Made by a program: the position numbers and the translations under genes
Part shown: positions 1 through 12,500 of the stretch, in pieces
How positions within the stretch are numbered: the stretch's first letter is position 1
How the letters are laid out: each line of letters starts with the position of its first letter
Assembly: GCF_000204055.1 (NCBI RefSeq)
Contig: NW_006768773.1
Span: forward strand, 1,085,879-1,149,878
DNA length: 64,000 nucleotides
Source: Melampsora larici-populina 98AG31
Taxonomy: Eukaryota > Basidiomycota > Pucciniomycetes > Pucciniales > Melampsoraceae
Direction of reading: 5' to 3'
Notes under the pieces: model-generated
What the model saw: the letters and a program-made list of their open reading frames with translations, nothing else
What the model was told of the DNA's origin: nothing
Database searches by the model: none

Positions 1-59
1 TTGGAGAATGGTGCTTACGTTCTGCACCAACATGATAGGTCCAACCGTGTTCTGAGCCA

Positions 60-890
60 TTTACACTACACAAAATATAATATTTTCTGGGCAGAAAATT
101 AAATTATTGATACACAAAAATATTGAGAGGCCAGGAGAAGGGCAAAAAATAAATAAAAATATGCATCTTGTTCCCTGCGGTGAGAGCTTCACTCTCCATA
201 TTTTTCCATATTTTTACAGTCCATATTGATAAGTGTACTAACAATAAACCTTCATAATCATCCAATTACAACCTGTAACAAGCACTGAAATTTGGCTCAT
301 TAGTGTTTAGAGAAACTTTTGATTTCAGAAAACACCTATAACTTTGTCAAATCTGCCTCAAAACACTCAATTTTAAGTGCATTAGAAAGCTGAACTCTTC
401 CTCTCAAACTTTCATAAGATCAAGAACTATGTAGCTAGTATGACAATCATTCTATGGATCTGTATGTACAAATGTATAAAAAAGATGATATCTTTTTTAG
501 CAGACCAGCATGCTGTGTGGTCCTATTATGAACTATTTGGAGGACAATTCCAGCTTACCAATGCACCCAAAATCAAGCGTTTTGGACCGTAATTGAAAAA
601 GTTATGAGTATTTTCAGAAATCAAAAGTTTCTCTAAACACTAATGAGCCCAATTTCAGTGCTTGTTACAGGTTGTAATTGGATGATTGTGAAGGTTTATT
701 GTTAGTACACTTATCAATATGGACTGTAAAAATACGGAAAAATATGCAGAGTGAAGTTCTCAACGCAGGGAACAAGATGCATATTTTTATTCATTTTTTG
801 CTCTCCTCCTGGCCTCTCAATATTTTTGTGTATCAATAATTTAATTTTCTGCCCAGAAAATATTATCTTTCTTGTAGTGAAGAGTGTAAA
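60..890. mobile_element. Fold-back (long inverted repeat) element
   Basis: Two arms of roughly 275 bases, about 60–335 and 596–890, are near-perfect reverse complements around a shorter unique loop. The tips pair as tttacact (60–67) with agtgtaaa (883–890), and the inner arms pair over the ctgggcag/ctgcccag blocks and the 'aaacactaatgagcc' block. No open frame of interest lies inside. The structure suits a non-autonomous fold-back transposon or two repeat copies in head-to-head orientation. I see no clear target duplication. Repeat Y1 begins immediately to the right. Confidence 0.8.
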
Positions 891-999
891 TTCCTCAAGT
901 TGAAAGAGTAAAATGATCAATAGTACAGTTTGTCATAAAAGGATCCAATACTTCACACCTGAGCCATAACACCCACACCACATATGTGTAGCAAGCTAA

Positions 1000-2840
1000 G
1001 AGCATCCGCACTCGTGCGGTAACTCGGGTGCGGTAAGGTTAAATTTACCGCAACCGCAGGGTATTTTCCACACCGGTGGAAAATTAGCCCTGCGGTACTT
1101 AATTTTTGATCGTTTTGCGTTAGCCAATCGGTAAATTAACCGATTGGCTAACGCATGCGGTATCACACATCCATATCTCTTACTTCCTTTCAGACTCAAT
1201 AGGGAGCTATTAACCCTAGTTACTTTGTGATTAACTATGGGTTGTCATTTATTAGAACTTTTAAGATTTCTAATCAATTACTTCGTATCCTCTTTGATAC
1301 GCCTACTTCTTTCTTTATTTCTTTACTACAGTGTTGCTAAGTGTACGCTTGTATACTCTACAAGTGTTTGGGTGGGGGGGTCTTCCTAACCCTACGAAGT
1401 GCAAATACAGGCTTTATTGAAGAAGCCACGTAGGGCAGCTGATTGATACCTAATTATTTGCAACAAGGGGTTAGGGAGTGCCGACACCTAGATGAGACTA
1501 CAGGATAAACAGGAAGAGCATGAAGTGAGGGGTTAGTGATATACCCCGAACTGCTGTCCTATTATCCATGGTAGTCCACTGAGTAAGGGAGGGAGGGATG
1601 GAAATTGAAATTTAAGACTTGAGTCTGTCGAGACTATTGGTAGTAGTCTCAGGAGACAAGAGGAATCAAGAAAACAAGAGCGCGCGAAGGGAAGGAGGGA
1701 CAAAAGGTTGTAGGTCACCATTCCCTTCTTATAACACTCCTTGGTAGGAATTCTCTCCGGCTGAGAGCTCTGCTCGAGATCTTATGTAAACAGACGAGCT
1801 TACATAATCTTAGGAGCTCTACAAGTTCCTCTTCGGGTTCTTATTCCCCTTTAGGAAGGAACTTCGCGAATTCCTAATCTGTATTCTTGACATCTGTGAG
1901 TATGGACAAGAGCAATCTCCTTGCGTGCCTCATACAATTACGCCGCATCACGACTTGTTCACGGCAACTCAACTCCAAAGACAAAAATCAACCCGACCTC
2001 CAACACCAAAGTCAACAACCAACACCTCCTTTTCACCTAACTTACAACAAAGTCAGTCACATGAATCAACTCGAGAATTCTCAACACTGATCAATGTCTT
2101 TTCCATTGTCAATTTTTCTGTCCTTTTTCAATTAAAATAGGTTAATCAGATATCTTCAACTCGACTTCAAACCATTCGGATGAAAATGAAGAATATCAAG
2201 ATTCATATAGCTATGTAGAGGTCAATATATGAGAAAATTAACATTAAAAGACTAATCATTGGAGGACTTTTAAGATCAAGTGCTACAAATCAAAAATTGA
2301 AAAAAGTTTAGATCTGTTTACAAGATTGTTCATTGTTATTTCCTAGTTTTAAACCTTTAAATCTTTTACAAAATCATTATGTGTATTCACACTCATTAAA
2401 AGCTTTCTCAACGTAGCAAAGCCTTTGTTTTTTAAGTGGAATTCATGTATCGAGTAGCTGAACAAAGTCAAAAGTCATGTTGACTTTGTCCTTTTAAATC
2501 AAGATCTATTGATCAAGTAGATGAACGAGATGATATTGGATCCTCATGTGTAGATGGAGGGTTTGAAAGTATATTCAGTCCTCCAGTGCAAAGAAGAGGA
2601 CGGTGCTTTATCATATGAAAACTTGCGATGAAAGCAGGTGATTTGTACTCAAAAAATCAAAACTTTACCTTACTGCATGACCGGTGTGGAGCACACGCGT
2701 TATCTGTAAAGTTATAAAAGTTACAGCGCGGCTAATGCAAACGAGTGCGAAATTTGCTTGAGTTAAGTAACTTTTTACTTAATGTAGTGTTTGTTACCGC
2801 ACTTGACCAAGTTAACAACCGCAAACAAGTGTGGATGCTC
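1000..2840. mobile_element. PIF/Harbinger-like non-autonomous element with TAA target duplication
   Basis: The insert begins gagcatccgcactcgt and ends with the reverse complement of gagcatccacacttgt. It is flanked on both sides by TAA (997–999 and 2841–2843). A three-base TWA duplication with GAGCATC-type ends is the hallmark of PIF/Harbinger elements. Subterminal DNA is rich in gcggtaa/ttaccgc words on both sides. No transposase frame is visible, so it would need an enzyme from elsewhere. It interrupts dispersed repeat Y1, and the two halves of Y1 join correctly if it is removed. Confidence 0.75.
1332..1892. repeat. Possible solo LTR-like segment inside the Harbinger-like element
   Basis: The segment starts tgttgctaag and ends cttgaca, so its tips are TGT…ACA. 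The minus strand carries an aataaagcctgtatt word that could be a polyadenylation signal, and composition differs from the surrounding AT-rich DNA. No five-base target duplication could be matched, so this is only a suggestion that a captured LTR forms the middle of the element. Confidence 0.3.
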
Positions 2841-3308
2841 TAAGTAAATAGCTGTCTATCATGTACATACAGGTCTTCCCAGTTTTTTGCCCATCAAAAT
2901 AAATAAATCACATGTTATACCACATGTAACTTTTTTGACTTCAAAAGAATTGTCCCAAAAGTTCACTGCATATAATTCTGTAGCTGCTCAGGCAATATTG
3001 TTGGAGTTATTTCTTAGTAACAGAAAGGGTGCTACATGCAGTTGAGTTGATGAGATTACACCAACATGTTGAGTCAGTGTATGTAGTCAATCTTCTGAAT
3101 GCTTTTGTCAATCTGAAAAAAGTTACAGCATGTATTACATCTGAATCACTTATCCTGATGAGCAGATAACTGAGCAGGACTGTATGTACATGATAACCAC
3201 CTATTCACTGAGCCTGCAAAACATATGTAGTATGGGTGTTATGGCTCAGGTTTGGAGTGATATTATGACAAATCATACTCCCAATCATTTTTTCCTGCCC
3301 ACTTGGGG

Positions 3309-4965
3309 AAGTGGAATAATGTTTGAAGTGATGGTATCATGTACCCATTCCTTGAGTCAGTTGATGAAAACATAATGATATGATACCCTAAGTGCAAATA
3401 TAGGATCTGGATATCTGCCTAAAAACTCAGTTGGCTGCGAGAGGGGACAGAAAAAGCTTGCTGCTCACCAACTGGCCTGTGAAGAGATTGGTCTACAATG
3501 CATGTTTTGAATACCCTTAATATCCTCATCTCTTTCTGTTTCAAGATTAAGAGAGCATTAAGGCAGTGCTCAAATATCTCCCTGTTGTAGGCTGATTTCT
3601 GATCCCAAGAGGAAATCTCCAATCATTTGGCAAGTTTGTTATCTGAACTGAGCCTCTGCCTCATCTTCTCCCAGGATGTTTGTTCTCTCACTCAAAACAC
3701 AGAACAAAGTGCTTTGCCCAATCAGATGGCCATCTCCTTGTAGGAGTACTCAAAGTGATACTCATATACTTATAGCTAGTTCAGTCAGTGTTTTAAGCGT
3801 TTGAGCAGAACAAATGTTTCAAGAATTGCCTTCTCTCAAAAAGGAAAACAGTTAAGCCTTAAGCTTGCAAGAGACTTACAACATTTCAGTCAAGCGGCTT
3901 GGTTCTTGAATATGGTGCTTGCATAGAGTTTTCTAATTGATTTTGAAGTTCAAGCAGGAAACTTATAAATCTTACACCACATGGAAATCATGTACAAAAG
4001 CTCTCATTGCATAAAATATTCTTACATTCTATCACTAAGTTCTCCCCAAATGGAAGTTGATGTCTGATTTTTCCAGGTTTCAAGCTCCTCTGTAGCTATC
4101 AAGAGTCATACTAGTGATTTTTCAAATTGAATTCCAACCAACACCCATACAGAAGCTGCTATAGCTGTTGATAATTTGAAACAGAAAAAATTGAATTGCT
4201 GATGTTTGCACAACTTGTAAATATGTAAGAGACTCCACAACAGTGCCAAGGTTGGGCAGGCTCTTGACAATGTAGAAACATGCAAAATTTCTACAGCGGA
4301 CCTTGCACAACTGGGATTTAACATTGTCAGCCCTCAGACTTTGAGACTTCAAGAGGGGCTCTCCTTGTGTGCAAACTTGATATGGGCCCCCAATATCATG
4401 TGTGATGACCATATAGGTTCTGGGCACAGATTTTAAAAGGAGAGGTGTACCATCTGAGCAAAAAAAAGATAGAAAACAAAAAGAAAACATGATTTCCGGT
4501 ACTAAAATTTCAATCCCATGCAAGGAACATGGGCTAAGGAAGAGCCTTGGTCTGTTGGAACCTGACCCAATCAGATGAGCTCAGTCTGAGCCTGTTCTAG
4601 CTTAGGGGATTACATATATATTTGAAATTCTTTGACTTGATTCCAGTGCCCAAGTATTTGAACCATACATGGACTTGAGTATTGTGATCACAATTTTGGA
4701 ACTTGATTTCAAAGTGGTAGATCTAGATCATCTACAGTGGTGCCCCACTTGTGCAACCTCTGAAACAGACCCCCGACCTTGATCTTTGGATGTAGGGGGT
4801 CATAAACACATGCTCTGCACTGTGGTCCATCTAAACTCTGGGGGCAAAACTTGCTTGAGTAATCCAATATGCTTGAACAATCATGTTTTAAGAGTAACAC
4901 AGTTGGCTCTGAAAAATTTGATTGTACAAGTGTATCCTCATAGCCATGTATGGTGATTCTGCAGC
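3309..4965. other. Non-coding repeat-rich stretch
   Basis: Only short frames without recognisable domains or codon bias are present on either strand. The composition resembles the neighbouring decayed repeats. A short word around 4510 ('caatcccatgcaagga') recurs in diverged form near 6256, so parts are probably old repeat debris. I see no supported gene. Confidence 0.5.
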
Positions 4966-5468
4966 CATGTCTGCTCTCAAAGAGGGGCTTATGACTTAAA
5001 CCTTGGGTTTGGCCTGAGCACAGCAGGATTCAATTTTGTGTCAACCCCCTTTTTGAGGGCTCTAAACATTATGCAACCTCACAAAATATGAGAGGAGCTT
5101 CTTCTTCATGATCTTCTGTATCTTCTTGTACCAATTTTTGCATCTCTAATGTTATAGGTCACAAGGAAGATGGACTCCGAGATCAAGTGATACTGGATGG
5201 TTCAAGTCTGCACATGGCCATGTATTGAATAAGACCTAGATTTACAAGAACACAACAGCTCAACTATTCCACTTTGCTCAAATAAAGTTGTGCTAAAAGT
5301 GGCACAAGCATGTGTAGAAGGCTTATAACAGGCTGTGTTCAATTTTATGTGAGGTTGCATAAGCAGAGCCCTCAAAATGGGGGTCACAGCAAAAGTGCTT
5401 GAACATCCCGCTGTGCTCAGGCCGGATCTGGGGTTTTAGTCATAAGCCCCTCTTTGAGAGCAGACATG
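4966..5468. repeat. Imperfect inverted repeat, about 125-bp arms
   Basis: The left arm (about 4966–5089) pairs with the right arm (about 5342–5468). Shared blocks include 'catgtctgctctcaaag', 'aggggcttatgact', 'cctgagcacag' and 'gagggctct…atgcaacctcaca'. The arms have diverged by substitutions and small gaps, so the event is old. The roughly 250-base spacer is unique. This is either a fold-back transposon or two inverted copies of a dispersed repeat. Confidence 0.65.
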
Positions 5469-5482
5469 GACATGTTGCAAGA

Positions 5483-5990
5483 AGGGATCAGTTAAGCTTA
5501 TATGGATCGTTTTTTTGATTTATCTACAGCTATTCCAAGACTGGTTGATCCAAAAATTGCAGAGAAATGCATCATTGCAGCAGACAAAATGACTGTAACC
5601 AGTTTTGCCATTTTCCCCTGGAATTAACTTAGCCACACCTGATGTGCATGTTGGCCATGGAGTGGTTATGTCAACTCTTACTAACCAATGAGAAAGAGAT
5701 GTCCTCACCCCTAGCCATGAAAGCTAAATAATGATCATAGGGGATTTGGCCACACACATATGGCAAAAGATCTACAGATGAATGGTCACAAGGAGACATG
5801 ATCTTTGTAAAAGGATCCTCTTTGTTCCATGTTGCTCAACCTTGTGAAAAGAAAAAACTCAGTAAAACCCGAATTACGAGTTTTGCATGGGAGAGAATTT
5901 TTGAAAAAATAAATCAACCATTGTTGGAACAGCTGTGATATAAATTTTTAAACCTTTTTTCTGTTAACACTCCAAGGTTAGTACATTCTG
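5483..5990 (+). repeat. Dispersed repeat X, copy 1
   Basis: The left part resembles 47935–48025 and the right part (about 5640–5985) resembles 57700–57985. Shared landmarks are 'cacctgatgtgc', 'ctagccatgaaagc', 'gatgaatggtcacaagga' and 'ttgctcaac…ttgtgaaaag'. In the other copy about 350 extra bases separate the halves, and two nested hAT elements also interrupt it. No protein-coding potential is evident. The family type is unknown. Confidence 0.65.
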
Positions 5991-7056
5991 AGAACCAGTG
6001 CAAGATGAGGCTCCATATGCAAAACTCACCAATCAACATATCACTGATTGTGACTCACAGGTTCTCCATCAACCTTCAGAGTTCCCAGTTCCCAGATTGG
6101 ATTTGAGTGACAAGAAAACAAAAAGACTAGGCCAAGGCATTGGAAGTTTAGCCAGAGTGATTGAAAGGTACACAGTAGGTGCTGGACCCTACCGCTTCGT
6201 TCAAAGTGTAGTTGGTTAGAAAATGAGGATTCAAGGTTTGCTATACTCAAATTCCAATCTCATGCAAGGAATCCAGATTGAGGAATAAGTCCCACATGCC
6301 TCAGACATGGGTTTACATACCGGAAACGCATGATTACGGTAACTTCCAATTTTTCCTGTCCTTTGAAGTTCGCAAGGTTGAACAATTGACCACATTCTCA
6401 AACTTAACTAAGCTCCTCAACGCTTTAACGAATTGGTTTGAAGTTGATATATATGAAGCCGCCGAGACAAAATGCTGAAGGAACATGTGGAAAGGAAATT
6501 TACGTGGAGCACGTTTGACCACGATCTAATTTTCAAGATGCTACCATCAGTCTGGTCCAGCAGCTGTCATAACGATGGTTACCGTGAAGCGATGGCTAAA
6601 AGGTTTGAGGCGGCCCAGCAAATGTATGACGACGAGAAATGAAATTCAAATGATTGGATTAGTTGTTTTGGTTTAAGTCTCTCATGAACTGATGCGGGCT
6701 TTTGTCGATGAGGTGAATCACGAAGGATGGCTACCAAGTCAACCAAAAATAAACCATTCAAGCTGAGACAAGACCAAGGCCACCTATACTTCTAAACACT
6801 TGCGCTTAAATTCACTAGCGTGTTTCCACTCAGCTCAATTCGTTTCGCGATTCAAGATCTTTAATCCAGTCTTTGATCGTTCAAAGCACAACACTTTATA
6901 TTTTGGCTCGCATACTTCCGCTGGATCGGTCTACCACGTCGTCATACCTGATCTCCCGAGCCTGCAGAGCAAACATCTCAATTCACTTCTAATACTATCG
7001 CCCACCAACAAACTAAACAGCTTCGAACTTCATCAACCTCAGCTGCGTTCTTCGAA
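5991..7056. other. Upstream region of the DCR2-like gene, no gene seen
   Basis: Short overlapping frames occur here, but none shows a recognisable domain or splice-compatible neighbours. The last 250 bases should contain the promoter and 5′ leader of the phosphatase gene. A longer frame beginning at 6800 overlaps that gene's first exon in another phase and is regarded as a shadow. Confidence 0.4.
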
Positions 7057-9532
7057 ATGCCCTTTCGATCCTCTTCTCCAATTCATCGCCAAACCAGCTT
7101 CGATCAAGACCTCGAAGATGAGGAGGACGCTGAGCTATTGCTACCAGCTCAAGATGGAACTCGTTACAAGCGAATCCAGAAAGTCAAGTACTCGGTGTCT
7201 TATATCCTGCTGGCCACTGCTGCTGCTTTCGTGCTTGCTGTGATGATTTGGATTGGGCCAGCATTACCGAACAAAGATCCAACCGGACTTGGAGCTCAAT
7301 CGCATGCTACCGTCAGCCTCATCAATGACGTTTCCTCAGCTGCCGATAATCTACCTGCCGTTATCTCGGCGTCTTCTTCAGCCAACAACACTCACCGACC
7401 CGCGCTCTCAGTCAACAGACCTCCACCTGAGCAACAGCCTCTTCCACCTCATCACTGGAACCCACTTCTCTTCGACCCTTCTCCTCTCACACACATCTCC
7501 GTCAAGCCTTGCATGTTTCCTCCTTGGGCTTTTCCCTCATTCTGCGAACCGACCCAGTCGGCAAGGGACAAAGCGTTATACGGCAAATGGGTCCGTGTAC
7601 CACGTGATCTAAGTAAAGGAGTTGGACATTACTACACGGAGATTTATTATCGACGAATGCAGACAGCCTACGTACCAGGTCATGTCCAAGGTGTTCAGCC
7701 TATCACCGGTCTGAGGGTGCTTGAAGATTCTGAAGCACAAACTGAAGAGATGAAGGCCGAACTTGAGCGTGATGGTTGGGAACCAGCAGGCGAAAACATG
7801 CGCACTGGTATTTGGCCTGCCAAGATCGAACCTGCCCAACTTTATTTCACTCGATCAACGACTTACAATGGCACCGTACAACCTCGACCGATCATTGAGG
7901 TAGACGTAATTTGGGGAAATCCAGCGGAAGCAAAACCTTGGTGGGGCTTCGAGCGTCTCAGTAGCCCGGTCTTCAAGGCCGATAACGCAATGGACAAGAT
8001 ACAATGTGATATTATTGTTCGAAGAGAGAACGTCAAAGCATCGCCTCCACCGAACCTTTTCTTTAACTCAGAAGGGAAATTCAAAATACTTCAAGTCAGT
8101 CATCTTTTGCTTTTATTCCTTTTGCTTTCAGCCTATATAGTATCATCGAGTCTGAACTGATTTTCAAATATCCTTCCAACTTCAGATCTCCGACCTTCAT
8201 CTCAGTGCTTCCGGAGGTACATGCAAAAATGCAGAACTACTACCCTCGTGTGAAAAAGACGGCGCAGATGCATCCACGGTGAAATGGCTTACAAATGTGA
8301 TGGAGAAACAGAAGCCTGACCTTGTCGTCTTATCAGGTGACCAATTGGACGGTGATGGCAAGACGTTTGATACTCTTTCGACCCTTGTCAAGGTAGGTCA
8401 TTTGATGGCCGACAAGCAAGTTCCTTGGACTGTGGTGTTTGGAGATCATGATTCCGATAAAGCTCTTGCCAAGGAAGAACAGATGTATGTCTTGAAACGA
8501 ATGCCATACTTTGTTGGTAAAGCGGGACCGGGTGTTCCAGGTATCGGTGATGAGGGTCTCCCAGAAGTCGATGAATTATCGGACATGGGTGTAGGAAATT
8601 ATGTGTTGGGTGTCAATGGTAGCCAGACAGATCAAGTTCAGGCCTTGACACTTTACTTCCTCGACTCTCATGTTCGTAGCCCGTTGTCAATCCCACTCGG
8701 AGCAACTTGACTGATACCATTTTTCGCCTCCATACAGGATCATCGTCCATTGTCAGTATCTCAACTCTGGAGCATGGCCATGGGAGCTTCTACAGAGTTT
8801 GATTGGTTAAAGGAATCCCAAATAGATTGGTACCGAACCCAATCCGAACATCAACCAACCCTTGTACGACCTTACCGCCCAGCCGGAAGTCCGAGCCCTC
8901 ACCTTACTAAGCTAGTCCGTCGTCAACAAAAACCTCGCAAGATTCGAAAACCTCCAGCTATCATGTTTTTCCATATTCCACTTCCAGAGGCCTATGAAAA
9001 GGCAGATAAGAATACCGCGACTGGTGGTGAACTTGTGTATGGTAATCAAAGGCAAGGACCTATGTGCCCAAGTAAAGGTGTGGGATTTTTTGAGCGAGGT
9101 GTTTTGAATGTCACCGATGGGGCGGGAGAAACTGAAGTCAAAGTTATTGCAAATGGCCATGCTCACGTATGTCTAATTCCTTAGCTTTTTGGGCTGCATG
9201 CTACTTGTACATCTGGTTTCTGACATTAACTTCAATTTTCTTCACAGTTGACTGACACATGTAGAAGACACGATGGAGTTTGGAACTGTTTTGCAGGATC
9301 GGCTGGATATGGTGCAGCCGGTGATGCGACGTGGGAGCGACGAGTGAGACTTTTCGAAGTTGAGGAATTCGGAGAAATCATTCGGACATCTACAATCCTA
9401 GATGAACGAGCACTAGCAAATCAACCAGATGCTAAATCACAAATCAGTCAATTGGTATTATATGGTACAGGTAGTGCTCCTGGAACCGGAGCAGGAGAAC
9501 AAATAAATGACAAAACTAAGAAAACTTCTTAA
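7057..9532 (+). CDS. DCR2: Dcr2-type membrane-anchored metallophosphoesterase
   Basis: Predicted 745-residue calcineurin-like phosphoesterase in four exons: 7057–8094, 8186–8671, 8738–9166, 9248–9532. All introns lie between codons and have GT–AG ends. A transmembrane segment lies near residues 46–68, so it is probably a type II membrane protein. Metal-binding motifs are ISDLH (347–351), SGDQ (396–399), GDHD (432–435, where GNHD is usual), FFHIPLPE and NGHAH (647–651). This arrangement matches the fungal Dcr2/Sia1 group. In yeast, Dcr2 affects cell-cycle entry and dephosphorylates the unfolded-protein sensor Ire1. The chosen ATG gives a short cytosolic acidic leader before the membrane segment. 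The first metal motif is split from its β-strand lead-in (FKILQ) by intron 1, which confirms the splice. The exact substrate is inferred from the family. Confidence 0.9.
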
Positions 9533-12500
9533 ATATTACGCTGTAATTTTGTCTTTTTCTACCCTTTGACCTTTGGAAAATCATTTTCTGTAGATTACTG
9601 TTTTGATTTAATACATCTGATTGTTACCTCTCTAATGCATTAAATCTCATTGTCATATCAGATCACCACAAAACCGCAACTTGTTCTCCTAAATTTCATC
9701 TTGTTTATAAATATGTTTATAATTATCTGCATACACTACCTCCTCTCTTCTTTGGCAACCAAACAAGATGTTGTCCTCTAGTTTCCATTCACCTATTTTT
9801 CTTTCAAGAGAATCATGCAAATTCAAACTAATTATTCGAATTGAGTGTTTTTCGATCCTTTGTATGACGTTTCGCTTCTGTGGGAATTGAAACATGCTCG
9901 ACCAAATTAATAATCTCTCTTTCTGGAAAAAAAGTTGCTCATCATTGTGTTTGACAGCGGTCAAGCTCATAAAAAGTCAAACAACATGTCAACGTCAATG
10001 ACATCATGGCCACGTATGGTATGTTTGCTGACAGCTCTTTTTTCTTCAAACGCTCATCAATTTGTAATTCGCATTCGACGCCTGAGCGTCGGGACTTGCC
10101 TTGGCACGCGAGAATGGGTCTCGCGAGTCGCCGGTCACACCTGGTCACAGGCGACTGCGGACTATATTTCTGTGGGATCATGACCCATCATCAACTTCCT
10201 CTGAAGTAATGAAGGACAGCCTACAGGATAATCTCAGAGAGGAGCAGGATGCTTTCAGATGAAAATAAAAACAATCATGTGATCAATTGTTTACACAGCT
10301 CAACAAAACCCTAGGGTTCGAATGAAAGATGTCATGCTATGTTGTACTTTTCTCCTACAACGATTTTTTTTATTTTTCTCAACAAAAGAATTTCACCTTC
10401 AAAATACTCAATACCTCTTCACACGCACACTATCAGCTCATTGCAAAATACACTTATTCAATCAAAAGATATCTCGAATGTCCATTTGGAAAGTTAATTC
10501 ACATCGAAGAGACGATGATGATTTACCCGCATTCAACAAAGCTTGGCTGCCAAATCCAGATCAAGCTTTTCTACCCATGAACCACAAGCAAAACGTACGA
10601 GTCAGTAAAACTTCAAATGACTATCCTCAACATAAAGTCTCACATTTCTGTTGTACAGTGATTTGTGAATTTTCTCACAATGGATGTCAGATCAAGAAAT
10701 AATTCTTGAGGTAAACAAAGAAAAAAACTGGATCTTTCTCTTATGAGTCTCATTGCTTTCAGCTTGAAATTTGACCTTTGATTTTTTCTGATCTTTTTTC
10801 AACAACCAGCCTACAGCTTCTTATGCTATCATTACTAGCAAATTCATTTACCCTTCTTTTGTACATGTGGTCGTCATACTTGCACCACTTGTCTCAGGAC
10901 TGATTAAGCTTAGTGCGGATGCTCAGTCGAGCTTTGAGGTAGAGAAGCGCTGATTGATATCGATAGAATCCGATCAATTTCAGGATGAGGGAGATGTCAT
11001 GGACTGGATTGATTGGCCAGAAGCACAATGTGAATACCTGCGGCAAGCATTGTTTGGGTGTCTAGACAGTGTGCTTGGTGTTGCTTTCGGAGAGAATCGG
11101 AGAAGGTGAGGGCACATTGGTACTACTACCAGCCATCGAGCCTGGTGTCGTATGTCTATCCTCAGAAGGCCAAGGGTGGATCAATTTACATCAAGCACGA
11201 TTGTGTTGTATGTATAGACAGGCTTGGTGATTAGTTAATGTCTGTGGCAGCAAGTACACCAGTGGAAGGTTAGGAGGAATTTTCGCTTGATTGAAAATCC
11301 GGCATCCAGGGAACGCAATCTCTCTGGATCAGGATACATTTTTTCCGAGATCGTCCTACTGAAGTTTGTTCAAGGATAGAGAGCCGGTGATGATCAACTC
11401 GACCGAGAGAATAGACAAATTGAGTTTTTCATTTGGGTTTCATGCTCATAGAAACAACTCATATATATATGTGCATTTGAAGTCTATCGAGATGTGGATG
11501 AAGAGCAATAATCGGGTTGTTATCAAAGCCACTCGATGAAAATCCCATGATGATAAGAAATTGACAAACGAATGAAGATGTTATTTGTTGAGGGAATAAT
11601 TTGGTTTGGAGGAATCTGATTTGAAGATAACTACTTATCCTCGGAACTTGATATACAACTGAAATGGTGATCATCATAGTGGCCAAACTGATAAGTGTTT
11701 GAGTTGAGAAGCAGGTCGGCCCAGTGTCCACCCGTGAAGCGATTGATTGAGAAATGATGACCGAGGTGCTGTACCCTGTTTGATTTGCAATTCAAGCAAA
11801 CCAAGTCTATCAGAATCAGATGGCATCCTAAGCCACATATAAAAACACTCAGATTGGTCATCTTTTCCATCAGCTGTTTCTCCTTACTCAGAATCAGACA
11901 GACCGAGACGAGTTTTTAGATGGTAAGGTAAGATCCGACTCCTGATCATCATACTTTGACTGTCATCAGGGTCAGTTTCTTTGAATTTACCTGCCGCTCT
12001 TTAACCCTTTATCTGCTTTCTTCATCCTTCTTTCCCACCTTTTCCACTCGGTGCCTTTTGCCTCACTCAACTGTGCTGTCATCTCTCCGCAGTTTGGTTG
12101 CTTATTCATATCTGCGTGAAATCGAAGCACAAGAAACTTGAAAGTCAAAGTGAAAAGTTTCTTGATCAACTTGACGGGTATTTGCGTGGATCATCAATTC
12201 ATCGTGCGTCTATCGAGAGGAGAAGTGCTTACCGATCCATTTGTACATACTCTGTATGTAATTATTAGCTGACCGCAGTCCATGGACCATACCCGTAACA
12301 GACTCGACCGAGCTCAACTCTCTGCAGTTTTGGGTTTGTCTTTCTTTCTTCAAAACACACTCAAAGATCGCAGTCTCCTCAAGTAAACGTTTTACCAAGA
12401 AGACAGATCACATTTCAATCGGTCATCTCTTGAAATCAGTGGGAGCTGAACAGGTCGTGAACAAAGTGAGTCGATTTGGAATTTGAATCTCTGTAAACCA

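Larger units (their letters stand above)
893..3308 (-). repeat. Dispersed repeat Y, copy 1 (interrupted)
   Basis: The outer parts (893–996 and 2844–3308) match, in reverse orientation, a compact 580-bp copy at 42603–43181. Both copies carry imperfect terminal inverted repeats of about 100 bases, with ends resembling ccccaagtgggcagg. The unit looks like a non-autonomous DNA transposon without coding capacity. Here it is split by an 1841-bp Harbinger-like insertion, which makes Y the older layer. The shared internal words 'cacatatgtg' and 'tcatgtacataca' anchor the alignment. Confidence 0.75.

Noticed and set aside
6800..7243. 147-codon frame overlapping the DCR2-like first exon
   Set aside because: It is another phase of the same region; the phosphatase frame carries the membrane segment and joins the catalytic exons.
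10310..10330. gggttcgaatg word resembling a tRNA T-loop
   Set aside because: No pairing acceptor stem, anticodon stem or D-loop motif at the right spacing.
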